A stretch of 64,000 bases of DNA from Novosphingobium sp. Rr 2-17. GTDB lineage: Bacteria; Pseudomonadota; Alphaproteobacteria; Sphingomonadales; Sphingomonadaceae. Shown in pieces: positions 55,006-63,638 of the stretch. Location: assembly GCF_000272475.1 (NCBI RefSeq), contig NZ_AKFJ01000005.1, positions 105,838-169,837 on the forward strand, written 5' to 3'. Made by a program: the position numbers and the translations under genes. The number at the start of each line of letters is the position of its first letter. The first letter of the stretch is position 1. Under the pieces are notes generated by a model that was not told where the DNA came from, ran no database searches, and saw only the letters and a program-made list of their open reading frames with translations.

Positions 55006-55941
55006 TCAGCCAAGGCTGCCAGCAAATCGCTCCGCCAGACGGCCCTGTTTGAAGGCATCGACGACATGGTCGACGAATACGCGGGTTTTGCCTGGCAGCA
55101 GGGTCCGCGAGGCGAAATAGATCGAGATCGCTCCCGCGTCGGCATACCACCGCGGCACAAGGCGAACGAGGTCGCCGCTTTCGAGATCGTCGATGACATC
55201 TGCCACTACCAGCATCGTGACGCCTATGCTCAGCAACGCCGAACGGCGCATTGCTGCTGGGTCGTTGACCACGAACGCTTCCTTGAGCGTTGCTGGAACT
55301 TGTGCACCGGCTGCGTCGCGCATGGTCCAGTGCCGTATTCGCCCTGATTGGAGCGAGCGCATGACGATGCCGTCCAATTGTGCCAGATCGGTCGGACTCG
55401 CGGGGAGCCTGCGCCCTGCCATATAGGCCGGCGATGCCACCGCGATGATGTGCGCCGGGGCTAGATTGCGTGCCACGACGCCAGGCGACAGGTCGAACCC
55501 ACCACCAATTGCTGCATCATAGCCCTCTGCGATGATGTCTACTGGCCTGTTCTCGAAATGCCATTCGGGACGGATGCCGGGATAGCGCGCGATGAAACAG
55601 GGCAGGAGCGGCAGGATGTGCATGGTGCCGAAGGTCGGCGCCATACTTACCTTGAGCACGCCAGATGGCTCACCACCGGCGGTCGCCACGCCGGCAATCG
55701 CCGCCTGTATGTCGGCCAGGTTCCCTGAAATCGCATGCCGGAATGCCTGGCCCGCTTCCGTCAGCGTCAGCTTGCGCGTCGAGCGGTGGAAGAGGCGAAC
55801 ACCCAGATTGCGCTCCAGCATGGCGACATTGCGGCTGACCGCTGCCGGGGTGAGCGCGAGACGGCGGGCCGCTTCAGAGAAGCTGCCAAGGTCGGCACTA
55901 CGCACGAAGGATTCCAGATTGGCGAGCGTTTCCATACGCAC
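55006..55941 (-). CDS. LysR-family transcriptional regulator
   Basis: 311-residue regulator. N-terminal winged helix (LESFVRSADLGSFSEAARRLALTPAAVSRNVAMLE) and a C-terminal periplasmic-binding-like effector domain (about 95-295). GTG 55941 or ATG 55935 may be the start. Divergent from the redox operon beginning at 56043, and a perfect 6-5-6 palindrome lies four bases before its own start, so it very likely controls that operon and itself. Confidence 0.92.
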   Translation of the reverse strand: MRMETLANLESFVRSADLGSFSEAARRLALTPAAVSRNVAMLERNLGVRLFHRSTRKLTLTEAGQAFRHAISGNLADIQAAIAGVATAGGEPSGVLKVSMAPTFGTMHILPLLPCFIARYPGIRPEWHFENRPVDIIAEGYDAAIGGGFDLSPGVVARNLAPAHIIAVASPAYMAGRRLPASPTDLAQLDGIVMRSLQSGRIRHWTMRDAAGAQVPATLKEAFVVNDPAAMRRSALLSIGVTMLVVADVIDDLESGDLVRLVPRWYADAGAISIYFASRTLLPGKTRVFVDHVVDAFKQGRLAERFAGSLG

Positions 55942-55944
55942 TCA

Positions 55945-55961
55945 TTCAACTATTCGTTGAA
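55945..55961. promoter_or_regulatory. LysR-type operator palindrome
   Basis: TTCAACTATTCGTTGAA is a perfect 6-5-6 inverted repeat of T-N11-A form. A further half-site, TTGAAGATAAT at 55990-56000, repeats TTGAAGATTAT (55957-55967) 33 bases away, as expected of paired LysR recognition and activation sites. Confidence 0.65.
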
Positions 55962-56042
55962 GATTATGCAAGCTGTATACGGCTAATCCTTGAAGATAAT
56001 TTAGGCCACATTCGCTTCACCAACACAGATGGAGTGAAGACG

Positions 56043-56801
56043 ATGACAGCCTATTCCCAACCCCTCATCGGTAAGGTCGCCCTGGTCACCGGCGGCACGC
56101 GCGGTATTGGCGCAGCCATTGTCCGCCGCCTTGCCCGCGATGGCGCTGACGTCGTGTTCAGCTATGCCGCCTCGGCGGATCAGGCCGCAGCCCTTGTGCA
56201 GGAAATCCAGGCGCTGGGTCGTCGCGCCCTGGCCATCCGCGCCGATCAAGCAGTCGCCGCCCAAGTCACAGCGCTTGTCCAGGATGCCCATGCCGCATTT
56301 GGTCAACTCGACATCCTCATCAATTCTGCAGGCGTCTTCGTGACCGGAATGGTCTACGATGCAGAGGCTGACCTCGCAGCTTTCGACCGTCAGATCGCGG
56401 TCAATGTCAAAGGCGTTGCGACCGCCGTGCGGGCAGCCGTGCCACTCCTCAGCGATGGCGGTCGCATCGTGTCGATCGGCACGACCGGGGCCGTCCATGT
56501 CCCCTTCGCGGGCGCAGCGGACTATATCGCGACCAAGGCGGCGGTCGCGGCTTATAGCCGTGGCTGGGCGCGCGACCTTGGTCCGCGTGGCATCACCGTC
56601 AACGTGGTTCAGCCTGGCGCGATCAATACCGACATGAACCCGGAAACCGGCGATTTTGCGGCCATGCTGAGCGGCCTTACCGCGCTGGGCCGCTATGGCC
56701 AGCCAGAGGATATCGCCAATGCCGTGGCATTCCTGGCCGGACCGGACGCCAGCTACATCACGGGCGCCACGCTCAATGTCGATGGCGGCCAGCTCGCCTG
56801 A
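56043..56801 (+). CDS. Short-chain dehydrogenase/reductase (SDR)
   Basis: 252-residue NAD(P)-dependent oxidoreductase. Seen: Rossmann motif ALVTGGTRGIGAAIVRRLA, INSAG near 95, catalytic tyrosine and lysine in DYIATKAAVAAY and the C-terminal YITGATLNVDGGQLA. This is the 3-oxoacyl-ACP reductase-like branch; substrate unknown. ATG 56043 follows GGAG; a GTG three codons earlier is possible. First gene of the LysR-controlled operon. Confidence 0.92.
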   Translation: MTAYSQPLIGKVALVTGGTRGIGAAIVRRLARDGADVVFSYAASADQAAALVQEIQALGRRALAIRADQAVAAQVTALVQDAHAAFGQLDILINSAGVFVTGMVYDAEADLAAFDRQIAVNVKGVATAVRAAVPLLSDGGRIVSIGTTGAVHVPFAGAADYIATKAAVAAYSRGWARDLGPRGITVNVVQPGAINTDMNPETGDFAAMLSGLTALGRYGQPEDIANAVAFLAGPDASYITGATLNVDGGQLA

Positions 56802-56846
56802 TCGCGCGCTCCCCCCTCCATTTACGCACATCGAAGGATCAGAAGC

Positions 56847-57449
56847 ATGACAAGCATCGGCATTATCGGCGCGGGGCAGATCGGCAGCGCCATCGCCCGC
56901 GCCCTGGCCAACAACGGCATTCCCGCAACCATCGCCAACAGCCGGGGACCAAAGAGTTTGCAGGATTTCCTTTCCGAGGTCGGCCCTGCCATTACGGGCA
57001 ACACCGTCGCAGATGTCGCCGCGAAAGACATCGTCTTCGTCGCAGTGAACTGGTCGCGCTTGCCCGAGTTGTTCGCCACGCTGCCCGATTTTAACGGGCG
57101 GATCGTGGTGGACGCCAACAATCCCATCGAAGCGCCGCTGTTCAAACCGGTCGATCTGGGCGGGGTCGCCTCATCGGAGGTGGTAGCCGGGCTGGCGCGC
57201 GGGGCAAAGCTGGTCAAGGCCTTCAACCATCTGCAGCCTCAGCTACTGTCCGGCGATCCGCAGGCCGAAGGCGGCAAGCGCGTCCTGTTCTACTCGGGCG
57301 ACGATGTGGCAGCCAAGGGAGAAGTCGGCGCGCTCATCGACCAGCTTGGCTTTGCCGGAATCGATCTAGGTTCGCTCGCTATCGGCGCGCGTCTTGTCCA
57401 GTTTCCGGGTGGTCCGCTGCCCGCCCTCAACCTCGTCAAGTTTGGCTGA
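56847..57449 (+). CDS. F420-type NADP-binding oxidoreductase
   Basis: 200-residue protein of the 'NADPH-dependent F420 reductase-like' family: IGIIGAGQIGSAIARALANNG at the N-terminus, VVDANNPIEAPLF in the middle and KAFNHLQPQLL near 125. In bacteria without F420 these are probably NADP-dependent reductases. It lies 45 bases after the SDR with an AGAAGC-type site and before the SnoaL gene. Confidence 0.88.
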   Translation: MTSIGIIGAGQIGSAIARALANNGIPATIANSRGPKSLQDFLSEVGPAITGNTVADVAAKDIVFVAVNWSRLPELFATLPDFNGRIVVDANNPIEAPLFKPVDLGGVASSEVVAGLARGAKLVKAFNHLQPQLLSGDPQAEGGKRVLFYSGDDVAAKGEVGALIDQLGFAGIDLGSLAIGARLVQFPGGPLPALNLVKFG

Positions 57450-57478
57450 CATCCAGACCACTCAGAAAGGAATGTGCC

Positions 57479-57880
57479 ATGACCGACACCGACACCACCA
57501 GCCCCGCCGTAGAGCCAGACTATGGCGCTCTGCTTCGCGCCAATCTTGAGCGCGTTTTCAACGAGCGCGACGCTGCGCTGCGCGACGCGGCCGTCGCAGA
57601 CCTCTATGTGACCGACCCCATCATGTACGAGCCGGACGCCATCGTGGAAGGGCGTCAGGCCATCTCGGACATCGCGGGAAAGCTCCTCACCAATTTTGGC
57701 CCTGATTTCACCTTTGTACCGGAAGGAAGGGGCTTAGGGCATCACGGCATGGCAACGTTGCGCTGGCACGCTGGCACCCCCAGCAATCCCGCAACGGTCT
57801 TGGGGGCTGACACCGCCGAGATCATCGACGGCCGTATTGCTCGGCTTTGGGTGCTGCTCGATCTCGCCCCGAACAATTGA
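57479..57880 (+). CDS. SnoaL-like / NTF2-fold protein
   Basis: 133-residue protein with the NTF2 cone fold (LERVFNERDAALRDAAVADLYVTDPIMYEPDAIVEGRQAI). SnoaL-like proteins are small isomerases, hydrolases or binding proteins. The AGAAAGGA site precedes the ATG. Role in the operon unknown. Confidence 0.85.
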   Translation: MTDTDTTSPAVEPDYGALLRANLERVFNERDAALRDAAVADLYVTDPIMYEPDAIVEGRQAISDIAGKLLTNFGPDFTFVPEGRGLGHHGMATLRWHAGTPSNPATVLGADTAEIIDGRIARLWVLLDLAPNN

Positions 57881-57908
57881 AACACACCCTGCATAAGGAT
57901 GTTTTGCC

Positions 57909-58976
57909 ATGACCGATGTGTTCTCCTCCTATCGCCTGGGCCGACTAGAGCTTTCCAATCGCCTCGTCATGGCTCCGATGACCCGCAGCCGAGCGCAAAG
58001 CGATGGCACCCCCGGCGCCAGCGCCGCGCTCTATTATGGCCAGCGCGCGAGCATCGGCCTGATCATCAGCGAGGGCACGCAGCCGTCTGACGACGGGCAG
58101 GGCTATCTCACCACGCCCGGCATTTACACGCCCGCCCATGTTGCCGGGTGGCGCAAGGTGGCCGATGCCGTGCATGCCCGGGGCAGCGACCTGTTCATCC
58201 AGCTCATGCATGTCGGTCGGATGTCACATCCGGACAATACGCCCCATCACCGTCAGGCACTGGCCCCCAGCCCGCTTGCGCCGGGTACGCCCATGTTCAC
58301 TGCCAAGGGCATGCTAGACATTCCCGTGCCGCGCGCCATGACGCAGGCCGACATCGACCAGACGATTGCCGATTTCCGCCAAGCAGCAAGAAGCGCCATA
58401 GAAGCGGGCGCTGACGGGGTCGAGATCCACGGCGCCAATGCCTATCTGATCCATCAGTTTCTGGCACCCAGCGCCAATGCGCGGACCGACCGCTACGGCG
58501 GATCGATCGAGAACCGCGCCCGTTTCGCCATCGAGGTTGCGGCGGCAGTGGCTGACGAGATCGGCGCCGACCGTACGGGCATCCGGCTGTCACCCGGCAT
58601 GGCGATGTGGGGCATTGATGAGGGACCGGACAGCGCTGATCTCTATCGCTATCTGGTGGCGGAACTCGACAGTCTGGGCCTCGCTTATCTGCACATTACG
58701 CATAGTGTGCCCGATGACCTCCTGCGGGACTTGCGGGCGTCATGGCACCAGACCTTCATCCTGAATCGCCCCGGACGGGCGCGCGACACGATCGGGTCCG
58801 ACGTCGCCTCAGGCCTGGCAGACCTCGAATCCTACGGCGTCATGCCGCTGGCGAACCCGGATTTCGTTGAGCGCTTGAGGGCTGATGCACCGCTCAATGA
58901 AGGCGACCGCGCAAGCTTCTTTGGCGGCAGCGATGCGGGTTATGTCGATTATCCATCAATGGGAAACGCCGCTTAA
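57909..58976 (+). CDS. nemA: Old Yellow Enzyme-family alkene reductase
   Basis: 355-residue FMN-dependent ene-reductase that reduces activated C=C bonds or nitro-esters. Seen: LSNRLVMAPMTRSRA, QLMHVGRMSHP, the substrate pair in IHGANAYLIHQFL, the GGSIENRARFAIEV flavin stretch and IGSDVASGLADLESYG. Length is normal for NemA/OYE. Part of the LysR-linked operon, pointing to electrophile detoxification. Confidence 0.92.
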   Translation: MTDVFSSYRLGRLELSNRLVMAPMTRSRAQSDGTPGASAALYYGQRASIGLIISEGTQPSDDGQGYLTTPGIYTPAHVAGWRKVADAVHARGSDLFIQLMHVGRMSHPDNTPHHRQALAPSPLAPGTPMFTAKGMLDIPVPRAMTQADIDQTIADFRQAARSAIEAGADGVEIHGANAYLIHQFLAPSANARTDRYGGSIENRARFAIEVAAAVADEIGADRTGIRLSPGMAMWGIDEGPDSADLYRYLVAELDSLGLAYLHITHSVPDDLLRDLRASWHQTFILNRPGRARDTIGSDVASGLADLESYGVMPLANPDFVERLRADAPLNEGDRASFFGGSDAGYVDYPSMGNAA

Positions 58977-59028
58977 GATCAGCACCGCTGACAACCCAGA
59001 TCAACAATCTTAAGTCAGGAGAAACATC

Positions 59029-59868
59029 ATGACCAAGTTCATCACCACGTCGGACGGTACGGCCATCTTCTACAAGGACTGGGGTCCGAAAGATGCACAG
59101 CCCATCGTCTTCCACCACGGCTGGCCGTTGTCGTCCGACGATTGGGACACACAGATGCTGTTCTTCCTGGCGCAGGGTTATCGGGTGATTGCCCATGACC
59201 GGCGCGGACACGGTCGGTCTGCCCAGGTCGATTTCGGCCACGACATGGACCACTACGCGGCTGATGCCGCTGCGCTGGCCGAACAACTCGATCTGCGCAA
59301 TGCGATCCACATCGGCCATTCGACCGGCGGCGGTGAAGCGGCCGCCTATGTTGCCCGCTATGGCATACCACAAGACCGCGTGGCCAAGGCCATTCTGGTG
59401 AGCGCCGTGCCGCCGATCATGCTGAAGACGGATCGCTATCCAGGTGGCCTGCCGATGGAGGTCTTCGATGGACTACGCGCCGGACTTGCCACCAACCGCG
59501 CGCAATTTTTCCGCGATGTCGCGTCAGGACCATTTTATGGCTTCAACCGCAGCGGGACCGAAATAAAACCTGCTGTCGTCGATAACTGGTGGCGCCAGGG
59601 CATGATGGGCAGCGCGCTCGCCCACTATCACGGTATCAAAGCATTTTCTGAGACGGACCAGACCGACGATCTCAAGGCGGTTAGCGTCCCAACACTGGTG
59701 CTCCATGGCGACGATGATCAAGTTGTGCCGTATCGCAATGCCGGCGTGCTGCAGGCAGAACTTCTCGCAGACCCCACCCTGCGGATCTATGAAGGTTTTT
59801 CGCACGGGATGCTGACGGTGAATGCTGACACCTTGAACGCCGACATGCTGGCATTCGTGAAGCGCTGA
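59029..59868 (+). CDS. Alpha/beta hydrolase (non-heme chloroperoxidase type)
   Basis: 279-residue alpha/beta hydrolase. Oxyanion motif FHHGWPLSSDDWD, nucleophile serine in IGHSTGGGEAAAYVARYG, aspartate in LVLHGDDDQVVPY and histidine in YEGFSHGMLTV. Non-heme chloroperoxidase-type members are esterases/perhydrolases. AGGAG site before the ATG. Last gene of the operon; 52 bases after the ene-reductase. Confidence 0.92.
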   Translation: MTKFITTSDGTAIFYKDWGPKDAQPIVFHHGWPLSSDDWDTQMLFFLAQGYRVIAHDRRGHGRSAQVDFGHDMDHYAADAAALAEQLDLRNAIHIGHSTGGGEAAAYVARYGIPQDRVAKAILVSAVPPIMLKTDRYPGGLPMEVFDGLRAGLATNRAQFFRDVASGPFYGFNRSGTEIKPAVVDNWWRQGMMGSALAHYHGIKAFSETDQTDDLKAVSVPTLVLHGDDDQVVPYRNAGVLQAELLADPTLRIYEGFSHGMLTVNADTLNADMLAFVKR

Positions 59869-60019
59869 TCAAAAATTGCTGTCGGCCAATCTTTGCACGT
59901 CGAGCCAAAGCGCAATGGCAAAAGCAAGTCCGCTTACGGGTTGGTGCGGCACCAACCTGAGTAACGATGTGGAGGCGCGTTCCTGCATATCCGGTCAAGG
60001 CTGGATGACCGGAGGTGTT

Positions 60020-60100
60020 CGGCAGCCGTCGGGATAGCGGTCGGTCCGTACCTGAGGAGCGAAAGTCGACCGCTGAGTGACCGGCAAGGGTCGCGAGCCG
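60020..60100. repeat. Degenerate intergenic repeat, copy B
   Basis: GATAGCGG, then GTCCGTACCTGAGGA, then CCGCTGAGTGACCG and AAGGGTCG follow in the same order and spacing as in copy C at 63049-63130 and, less closely, copy A at 42959-43022. It lies in the gap 59869-60152 between convergent genes, which holds nothing else I can recognise. Confidence 0.6.
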
Positions 60101-60152
60101 CCGATACTATTGTTCGTCCCTTGAGATCGCCGCCCCGGCAACGGTTGTTCGT

Positions 60153-61484
60153 TTATTCAAAACGCGGTCCCTCGGCCTCAATTTTAGCGCTGTTAAGCAC
60201 TCGGCGAAGGTTCAAGTGGAACGCGATGCGGGCGATCGGCTCCCAATAGGCGATCGGGTCGATGCGCAGCACGGTCTGCGCCTGCAGCGTCAGCCTCGTG
60301 CCGCCGTTGCGCAGGGGCGAGAGCAGGTACCTCGTGTCGCCGGTGACGACATACCCCGTCAGGTGAGGGGTATGAAGGTGGCGATAGGGGCTCATCTCTT
60401 CCATCGCCGGGGGCTGCGAAAGGACGGTGAAAGCCAGCACGCGGCCCGGCTTCCATTCGGTCACACGCTCTACCGCGGTCCCGGTCGAAAATACGCCGAG
60501 GCGCGTGGCGCCAACGCCTTCACCGTTGAGGCTACTGCGGACAGGATAGGCCAGACCCGCTAGTCCGGGAAGGCCCGGCGACAAGCCAATGGGAGCTTCG
60601 CTGGTGATCGCCTGCCACACCACGTCTGGCGAAGCCGCGATGTCAATGCTCTCGACCGTGTCGATGGGCGTCGCAGGCGGCATGCTCGCTTCGAGCGCGA
60701 ACAAGGCCGGAAGTATGGCGACGGACATCAGCGGCCTACTGCCATCATGTCTGGACATGGCGATGGCCCGGCCAAAGGCGCCACCGATCGCTGCGGCTCC
60801 CAGACCGAGCGGCGCGACCAGGACGATGCACATGAAGCCCTCCAGCGCGAACATGAGCAAGGCAAGACCGCCCAGTGCGCCGGCCGCGAGGACGTGGGCC
60901 ATGGTCCGCCTTCCGGTCTGCGGCACGCGACGGTTCACAATATACCCTGTCGTCATTCCGACCACGAAAGGCGTCGCGACGAAGAGGCCCCAGCCATAGG
61001 TGCCAAGCGTCAATGCCGAGATGAGCACGGCGACAACGATGATCGCCACGCCCGCCAGCACTCCTTGCAGGACTTCGCCCAGATCGACCTCGTCGCCTCG
61101 TTGGCCACCCTGTTCGCCGCACCGGCGCGGCATGATGCAGAGCAGCGTGACGATGACGATCTGGAGCACAGGAAAGATGGCGAACAGACTTAGCCTGTGG
61201 TCGCGTCCGGACCAGTTCGCACGGCGAAACGAGAGAGCTGCCAAGACCCATGCGATCACGAACCCTAGCGCGAATACAGTCGCGGCCTGGGTGGCGGTGA
61301 GACCCGGCATTTCAGCAAGACGGCGCAGCGGCAGGAGCCAGAACCATCCATCGGTCTTTAGTGCCACTCCCTGCCAGCGGTAGCAGAGCGCCACCATGAG
61401 GTTTTGCGAAAGCAACAGCACCGGTGCGGCCAGTGCGTAGACCAGCGGTGACACACGCCCCTGGAAGGTAAGCAGCTTGTGCAT
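60153..61484 (-). CDS. DUF805-like membrane protein fused to an SRPBCC lipid/ligand-binding domain
   Basis: 443-residue protein. The N-terminal two thirds is membrane-embedded, with about ten helices and a DUF805-like beginning (LLTFQGRVSPLVYALA, NWSGRDHRLSLFAI). The last 160 residues (from DTVESIDIAASPDVVWQAI) are an SRPBCC/polyketide-cyclase fold, known to bind hydrophobic ligands. Three bases after the desaturase stop, so co-transcribed. A role in lipid handling is inferred from that pairing. Confidence 0.8.
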   Translation of the reverse strand: MHKLLTFQGRVSPLVYALAAPVLLLSQNLMVALCYRWQGVALKTDGWFWLLPLRRLAEMPGLTATQAATVFALGFVIAWVLAALSFRRANWSGRDHRLSLFAIFPVLQIVIVTLLCIMPRRCGEQGGQRGDEVDLGEVLQGVLAGVAIIVVAVLISALTLGTYGWGLFVATPFVVGMTTGYIVNRRVPQTGRRTMAHVLAAGALGGLALLMFALEGFMCIVLVAPLGLGAAAIGGAFGRAIAMSRHDGSRPLMSVAILPALFALEASMPPATPIDTVESIDIAASPDVVWQAITSEAPIGLSPGLPGLAGLAYPVRSSLNGEGVGATRLGVFSTGTAVERVTEWKPGRVLAFTVLSQPPAMEEMSPYRHLHTPHLTGYVVTGDTRYLLSPLRNGGTRLTLQAQTVLRIDPIAYWEPIARIAFHLNLRRVLNSAKIEAEGPRFE

Positions 61485-61487
61485 GGC

Positions 61488-62465
61488 TCACGCCCTCGCC
61501 GTTTGGGAAAACCGGCCTTCGGGCCGGTCCTGCGACACCGTCGGCCGCAGTTCCTTACGCGGAGCCATTGTTTCGGGCGTGACCACGTCCCAGGCGAGGC
61601 CGAGATTCTCCAACATCGCGATCATCCCATAGCCCCAGTCGCTTTGACCCGGGTAGAGGCCGATCCGCGCCGAGCCGGGGAAGGCATGGTGATTGTTGTG
61701 CCACGCCTCCCCCATGGTCGGGATCGCAGCCCAGGGGACGTCGTGGGCTTGTACGCCGGCAGTTTCCACGAGCCAGGACTGTGGCCCGCGCCGGTGTGCG
61801 AGGTGGCCGACGAACCAGTGGCCGGTAACGCACACGCTCACCCGGACGCACACGCCCCATATTACCCACGGCAAACCTCCGGCGAGATACAGGGCTATGC
61901 CCAAGGGAATCTGCTGCACCATCCAGGTCTGCTCCAGGAAGCGGTAGAACCGGTCCTTCCCGGCCCGCCCGAGGTCGAACGTCGGAGCATTCACCAGTTC
62001 GAGACGGCAATGGAGTTGCCACCACGCGTCGATCAGCATGGGGCGCCGATGCGCAAGATAGTCGTGGCAGTCGCTCTGCCGCTGCGCCCAGTCCCTCAGG
62101 TCATGCGTGCGGATCATCCAGAACGGCCCGCTCATGCCGACCAGCGTACCGATCCACACCAACACCCGCTCCAGCCAGAGCGGGCACGCGAAGCTGCGAT
62201 GGATCAGAAGGCGATGAAAACCGATGCTGTGCCCCAGCAGAAGCGATGCCCCCGTCAGTACAAGGAACATTCCCAAGGCCGACCAACTGGCGAAGGCCGG
62301 GGCCAGCACGACCGAAATCACCATCATGCTCGCGTTCCAGATCGAATGGACCGGATCCCATCGAACCGTGCCCTCAACCGGGCTGCAGCCGACAACTTCA
62401 ATGAGGCTGTTCACCTTCGCTTCGGGCGGCATGGATGGGGCTTGGCTAGGGGACACGTCGGGCAC
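61488..62465 (-). CDS. Fatty acid / acyl-CoA desaturase with atypical second histidine box
   Basis: 325-residue integral-membrane di-iron desaturase. First His box GHSIGFHRLLIHRSF, third EAWHNNHHAFPGSAR. Where the usual HxxHH second box stands, this protein has RTHDLRDWAQRQSDCHDY, with fewer clustered histidines. Four or so membrane helices flank these. GTG 62465 is chosen because GGAGG sits five bases before it and the ATG at 62519 would place the start inside the operator region. Divergent from the SdpR-type repressor. Confidence 0.82.
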   Translation of the reverse strand: MPDVSPSQAPSMPPEAKVNSLIEVVGCSPVEGTVRWDPVHSIWNASMMVISVVLAPAFASWSALGMFLVLTGASLLLGHSIGFHRLLIHRSFACPLWLERVLVWIGTLVGMSGPFWMIRTHDLRDWAQRQSDCHDYLAHRRPMLIDAWWQLHCRLELVNAPTFDLGRAGKDRFYRFLEQTWMVQQIPLGIALYLAGGLPWVIWGVCVRVSVCVTGHWFVGHLAHRRGPQSWLVETAGVQAHDVPWAAIPTMGEAWHNNHHAFPGSARIGLYPGQSDWGYGMIAMLENLGLAWDVVTPETMAPRKELRPTVSQDRPEGRFSQTARA

Positions 62466-62482
62466 TTCAACCTCCGAGGTAA

Positions 62483-62541
62483 TTAGTTCATTGCTTAATT
62501 GCCTGAAGGCCCTTGTCAAGCGGTTAGCTCATTCCTTAAAT
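62483..62541. promoter_or_regulatory. Two direct-repeat operators between desaturase and repressor
   Basis: TTAGTTCATTGCTTAATT (62483-62500) and TTAGCTCATTCCTTAAAT (62524-62541) match at 15 of 18 positions and start 41 bases apart, about four DNA turns. They lie directly before the repressor ATG (62549) and behind the desaturase start, so one repressor could control both. Confidence 0.7.
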
Positions 62542-62548
62542 ACACATT

Positions 62549-62908
62549 ATGCAAAAAGTGTTCGAAGCCTTGGCGTCCACCCCCCGTCGCAAGATCCTTG
62601 CGTACCTGAGCCACGCCGAACTCAGCGCTGGCGATATCGCCTCGCGCTTCGAAATGTCCAAGCCCGCGGTGTCCCAACATCTAACCGTACTGGAGAACGC
62701 CGGGCTGGTTACCAGCGAGAAGCGAGGACAGTTCGTGTTCTACCGACTTGTCCCAGACAACCTGCTCAACACGCTCAACACCTACGCGCAGGAAGTGTGC
62801 CCCGTTTCGCGTCCACTGAAGGCCGAGAGTGCTAAAATCGCGGCAAAAAAGGCGAGCGAAATTGACGACGTTGGAAAGCGCGACGGAGAGAAATCTGACG
62901 CGAATTGA
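62549..62908 (+). CDS. SdpR/ArsR-family repressor
   Basis: 119-residue winged-helix repressor without metal-binding cysteine pairs. Seen: EALASTPRRKILAYLSHAELSAG, recognition helix MSKPAVSQHLTVLENAGLV and wing KRGQFVFYRL, typical of SdpR autorepressors, with a lysine-rich tail. Likely binds the two repeats upstream of itself and represses the divergent desaturase operon. Confidence 0.9.
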   Translation: MQKVFEALASTPRRKILAYLSHAELSAGDIASRFEMSKPAVSQHLTVLENAGLVTSEKRGQFVFYRLVPDNLLNTLNTYAQEVCPVSRPLKAESAKIAAKKASEIDDVGKRDGEKSDAN

Positions 62909-63048
62909 CGTTTGCTCATCCTGAAATCTGCCTGTCTCAGCGCAAGTCGCGGAGTTGAAGCCGGGCGCTGGTTCATCTCGGCAATCATCGAGCGGCGGCT
63001 AAAGCGAGATTTGGGTTCCCAGCATGGGGCACGAATTACCTTACTGTA

Positions 63049-63130
63049 GATAGCTGCCGGAATAGCGGACCGTCTGCACCTGAGGATCTAGAACCGGCGG
63101 CCGAGCGACCGAAGAGGGTCGGCACTTGCC
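63049..63130. repeat. Degenerate intergenic repeat, copy C
   Basis: GATAGC, GGAATAGCGGACCG, GCACCTGAGGATC, GCCGAGCGACCG and GAGGGTCGG follow copy B (60020-60100) in order. It lies between the SdpR gene and the DUF6429 remnant. Confidence 0.6.
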
Positions 63131-63205
63131 GAAGGGCATACATCCGCGATGCTACTGCGGTGGAGGTCGAGATCAAGATGCGAGATTGTGGGTGGCATTG
63201 CGAAA

Positions 63206-63483
63206 ATGCTGCCGGTGGAAGAGCAGGATATCGATACCGACCGGATTGATGAGGCAGTTCTGGGTTTGATGTTCCTGACGGTGCACGACTTGGATCGGAT
63301 GTCAGTAACCTGTAGAGCCTGGAAGTCCTTCGATTGGGACGCGTTGGGACGCTTGTACAAGCAAGGATCGATCCTCAATCCCATGGGCAAGCGAAGTCGG
63401 TGGTGCTAACGTCGACCGGCCTCGAGCGCTGCGAGCAGGTATTCCATCGACTGTTCTGCACAAGCGACAAGCGCCCGATCTAA
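63206..63483 (+). pseudogene. DUF6429-family gene, frameshifted
   Basis: From ATG 63206 the frame reads VEEQDIDTDRIDEAVLGLMFL and CRAWKSFDWDALGRLYKQG, the conserved core of DUF6429 (about 75 residues, often near insertion elements). After NPMGK (63390) it shifts. The continuing family sequence (KSVVLTSTGLERCEQVFHRLF) is in the next frame up to TAA 63481-63483. One G appears lost at GGCAAGCGAAG. Function of the family is not known. Confidence 0.6.
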
Positions 63484-63519
63484 CTGCTGGGCGGGCGGCG
63501 CGTTCTTCGGCCACCTTCT

Positions 63520-63620
63520 GAGCAGCCGTCCAATTCCAAGGCAGGAGTTCGTGCGGTTGATTCGAGGATGTCGGCGAGGAGGTGGGTCAGCGGGGTCAGC
63601 AGATCGACCTCGTGGAGGCG
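63520..63620 (-). mobile_element. IS66-family transposase C-terminal remnant
   Basis: On the minus strand, one frame (about 63559-63530) gives QPHELLPWNWTAAQ, the conserved ELLPWNW end of IS66 TnpC proteins. The preceding part (LTHLLADILES) is in a different frame. Both are short, so this is only a decayed fragment. Confidence 0.4.
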
Positions 63621-63638
63621 AGCGGCCCGAACAGCATC

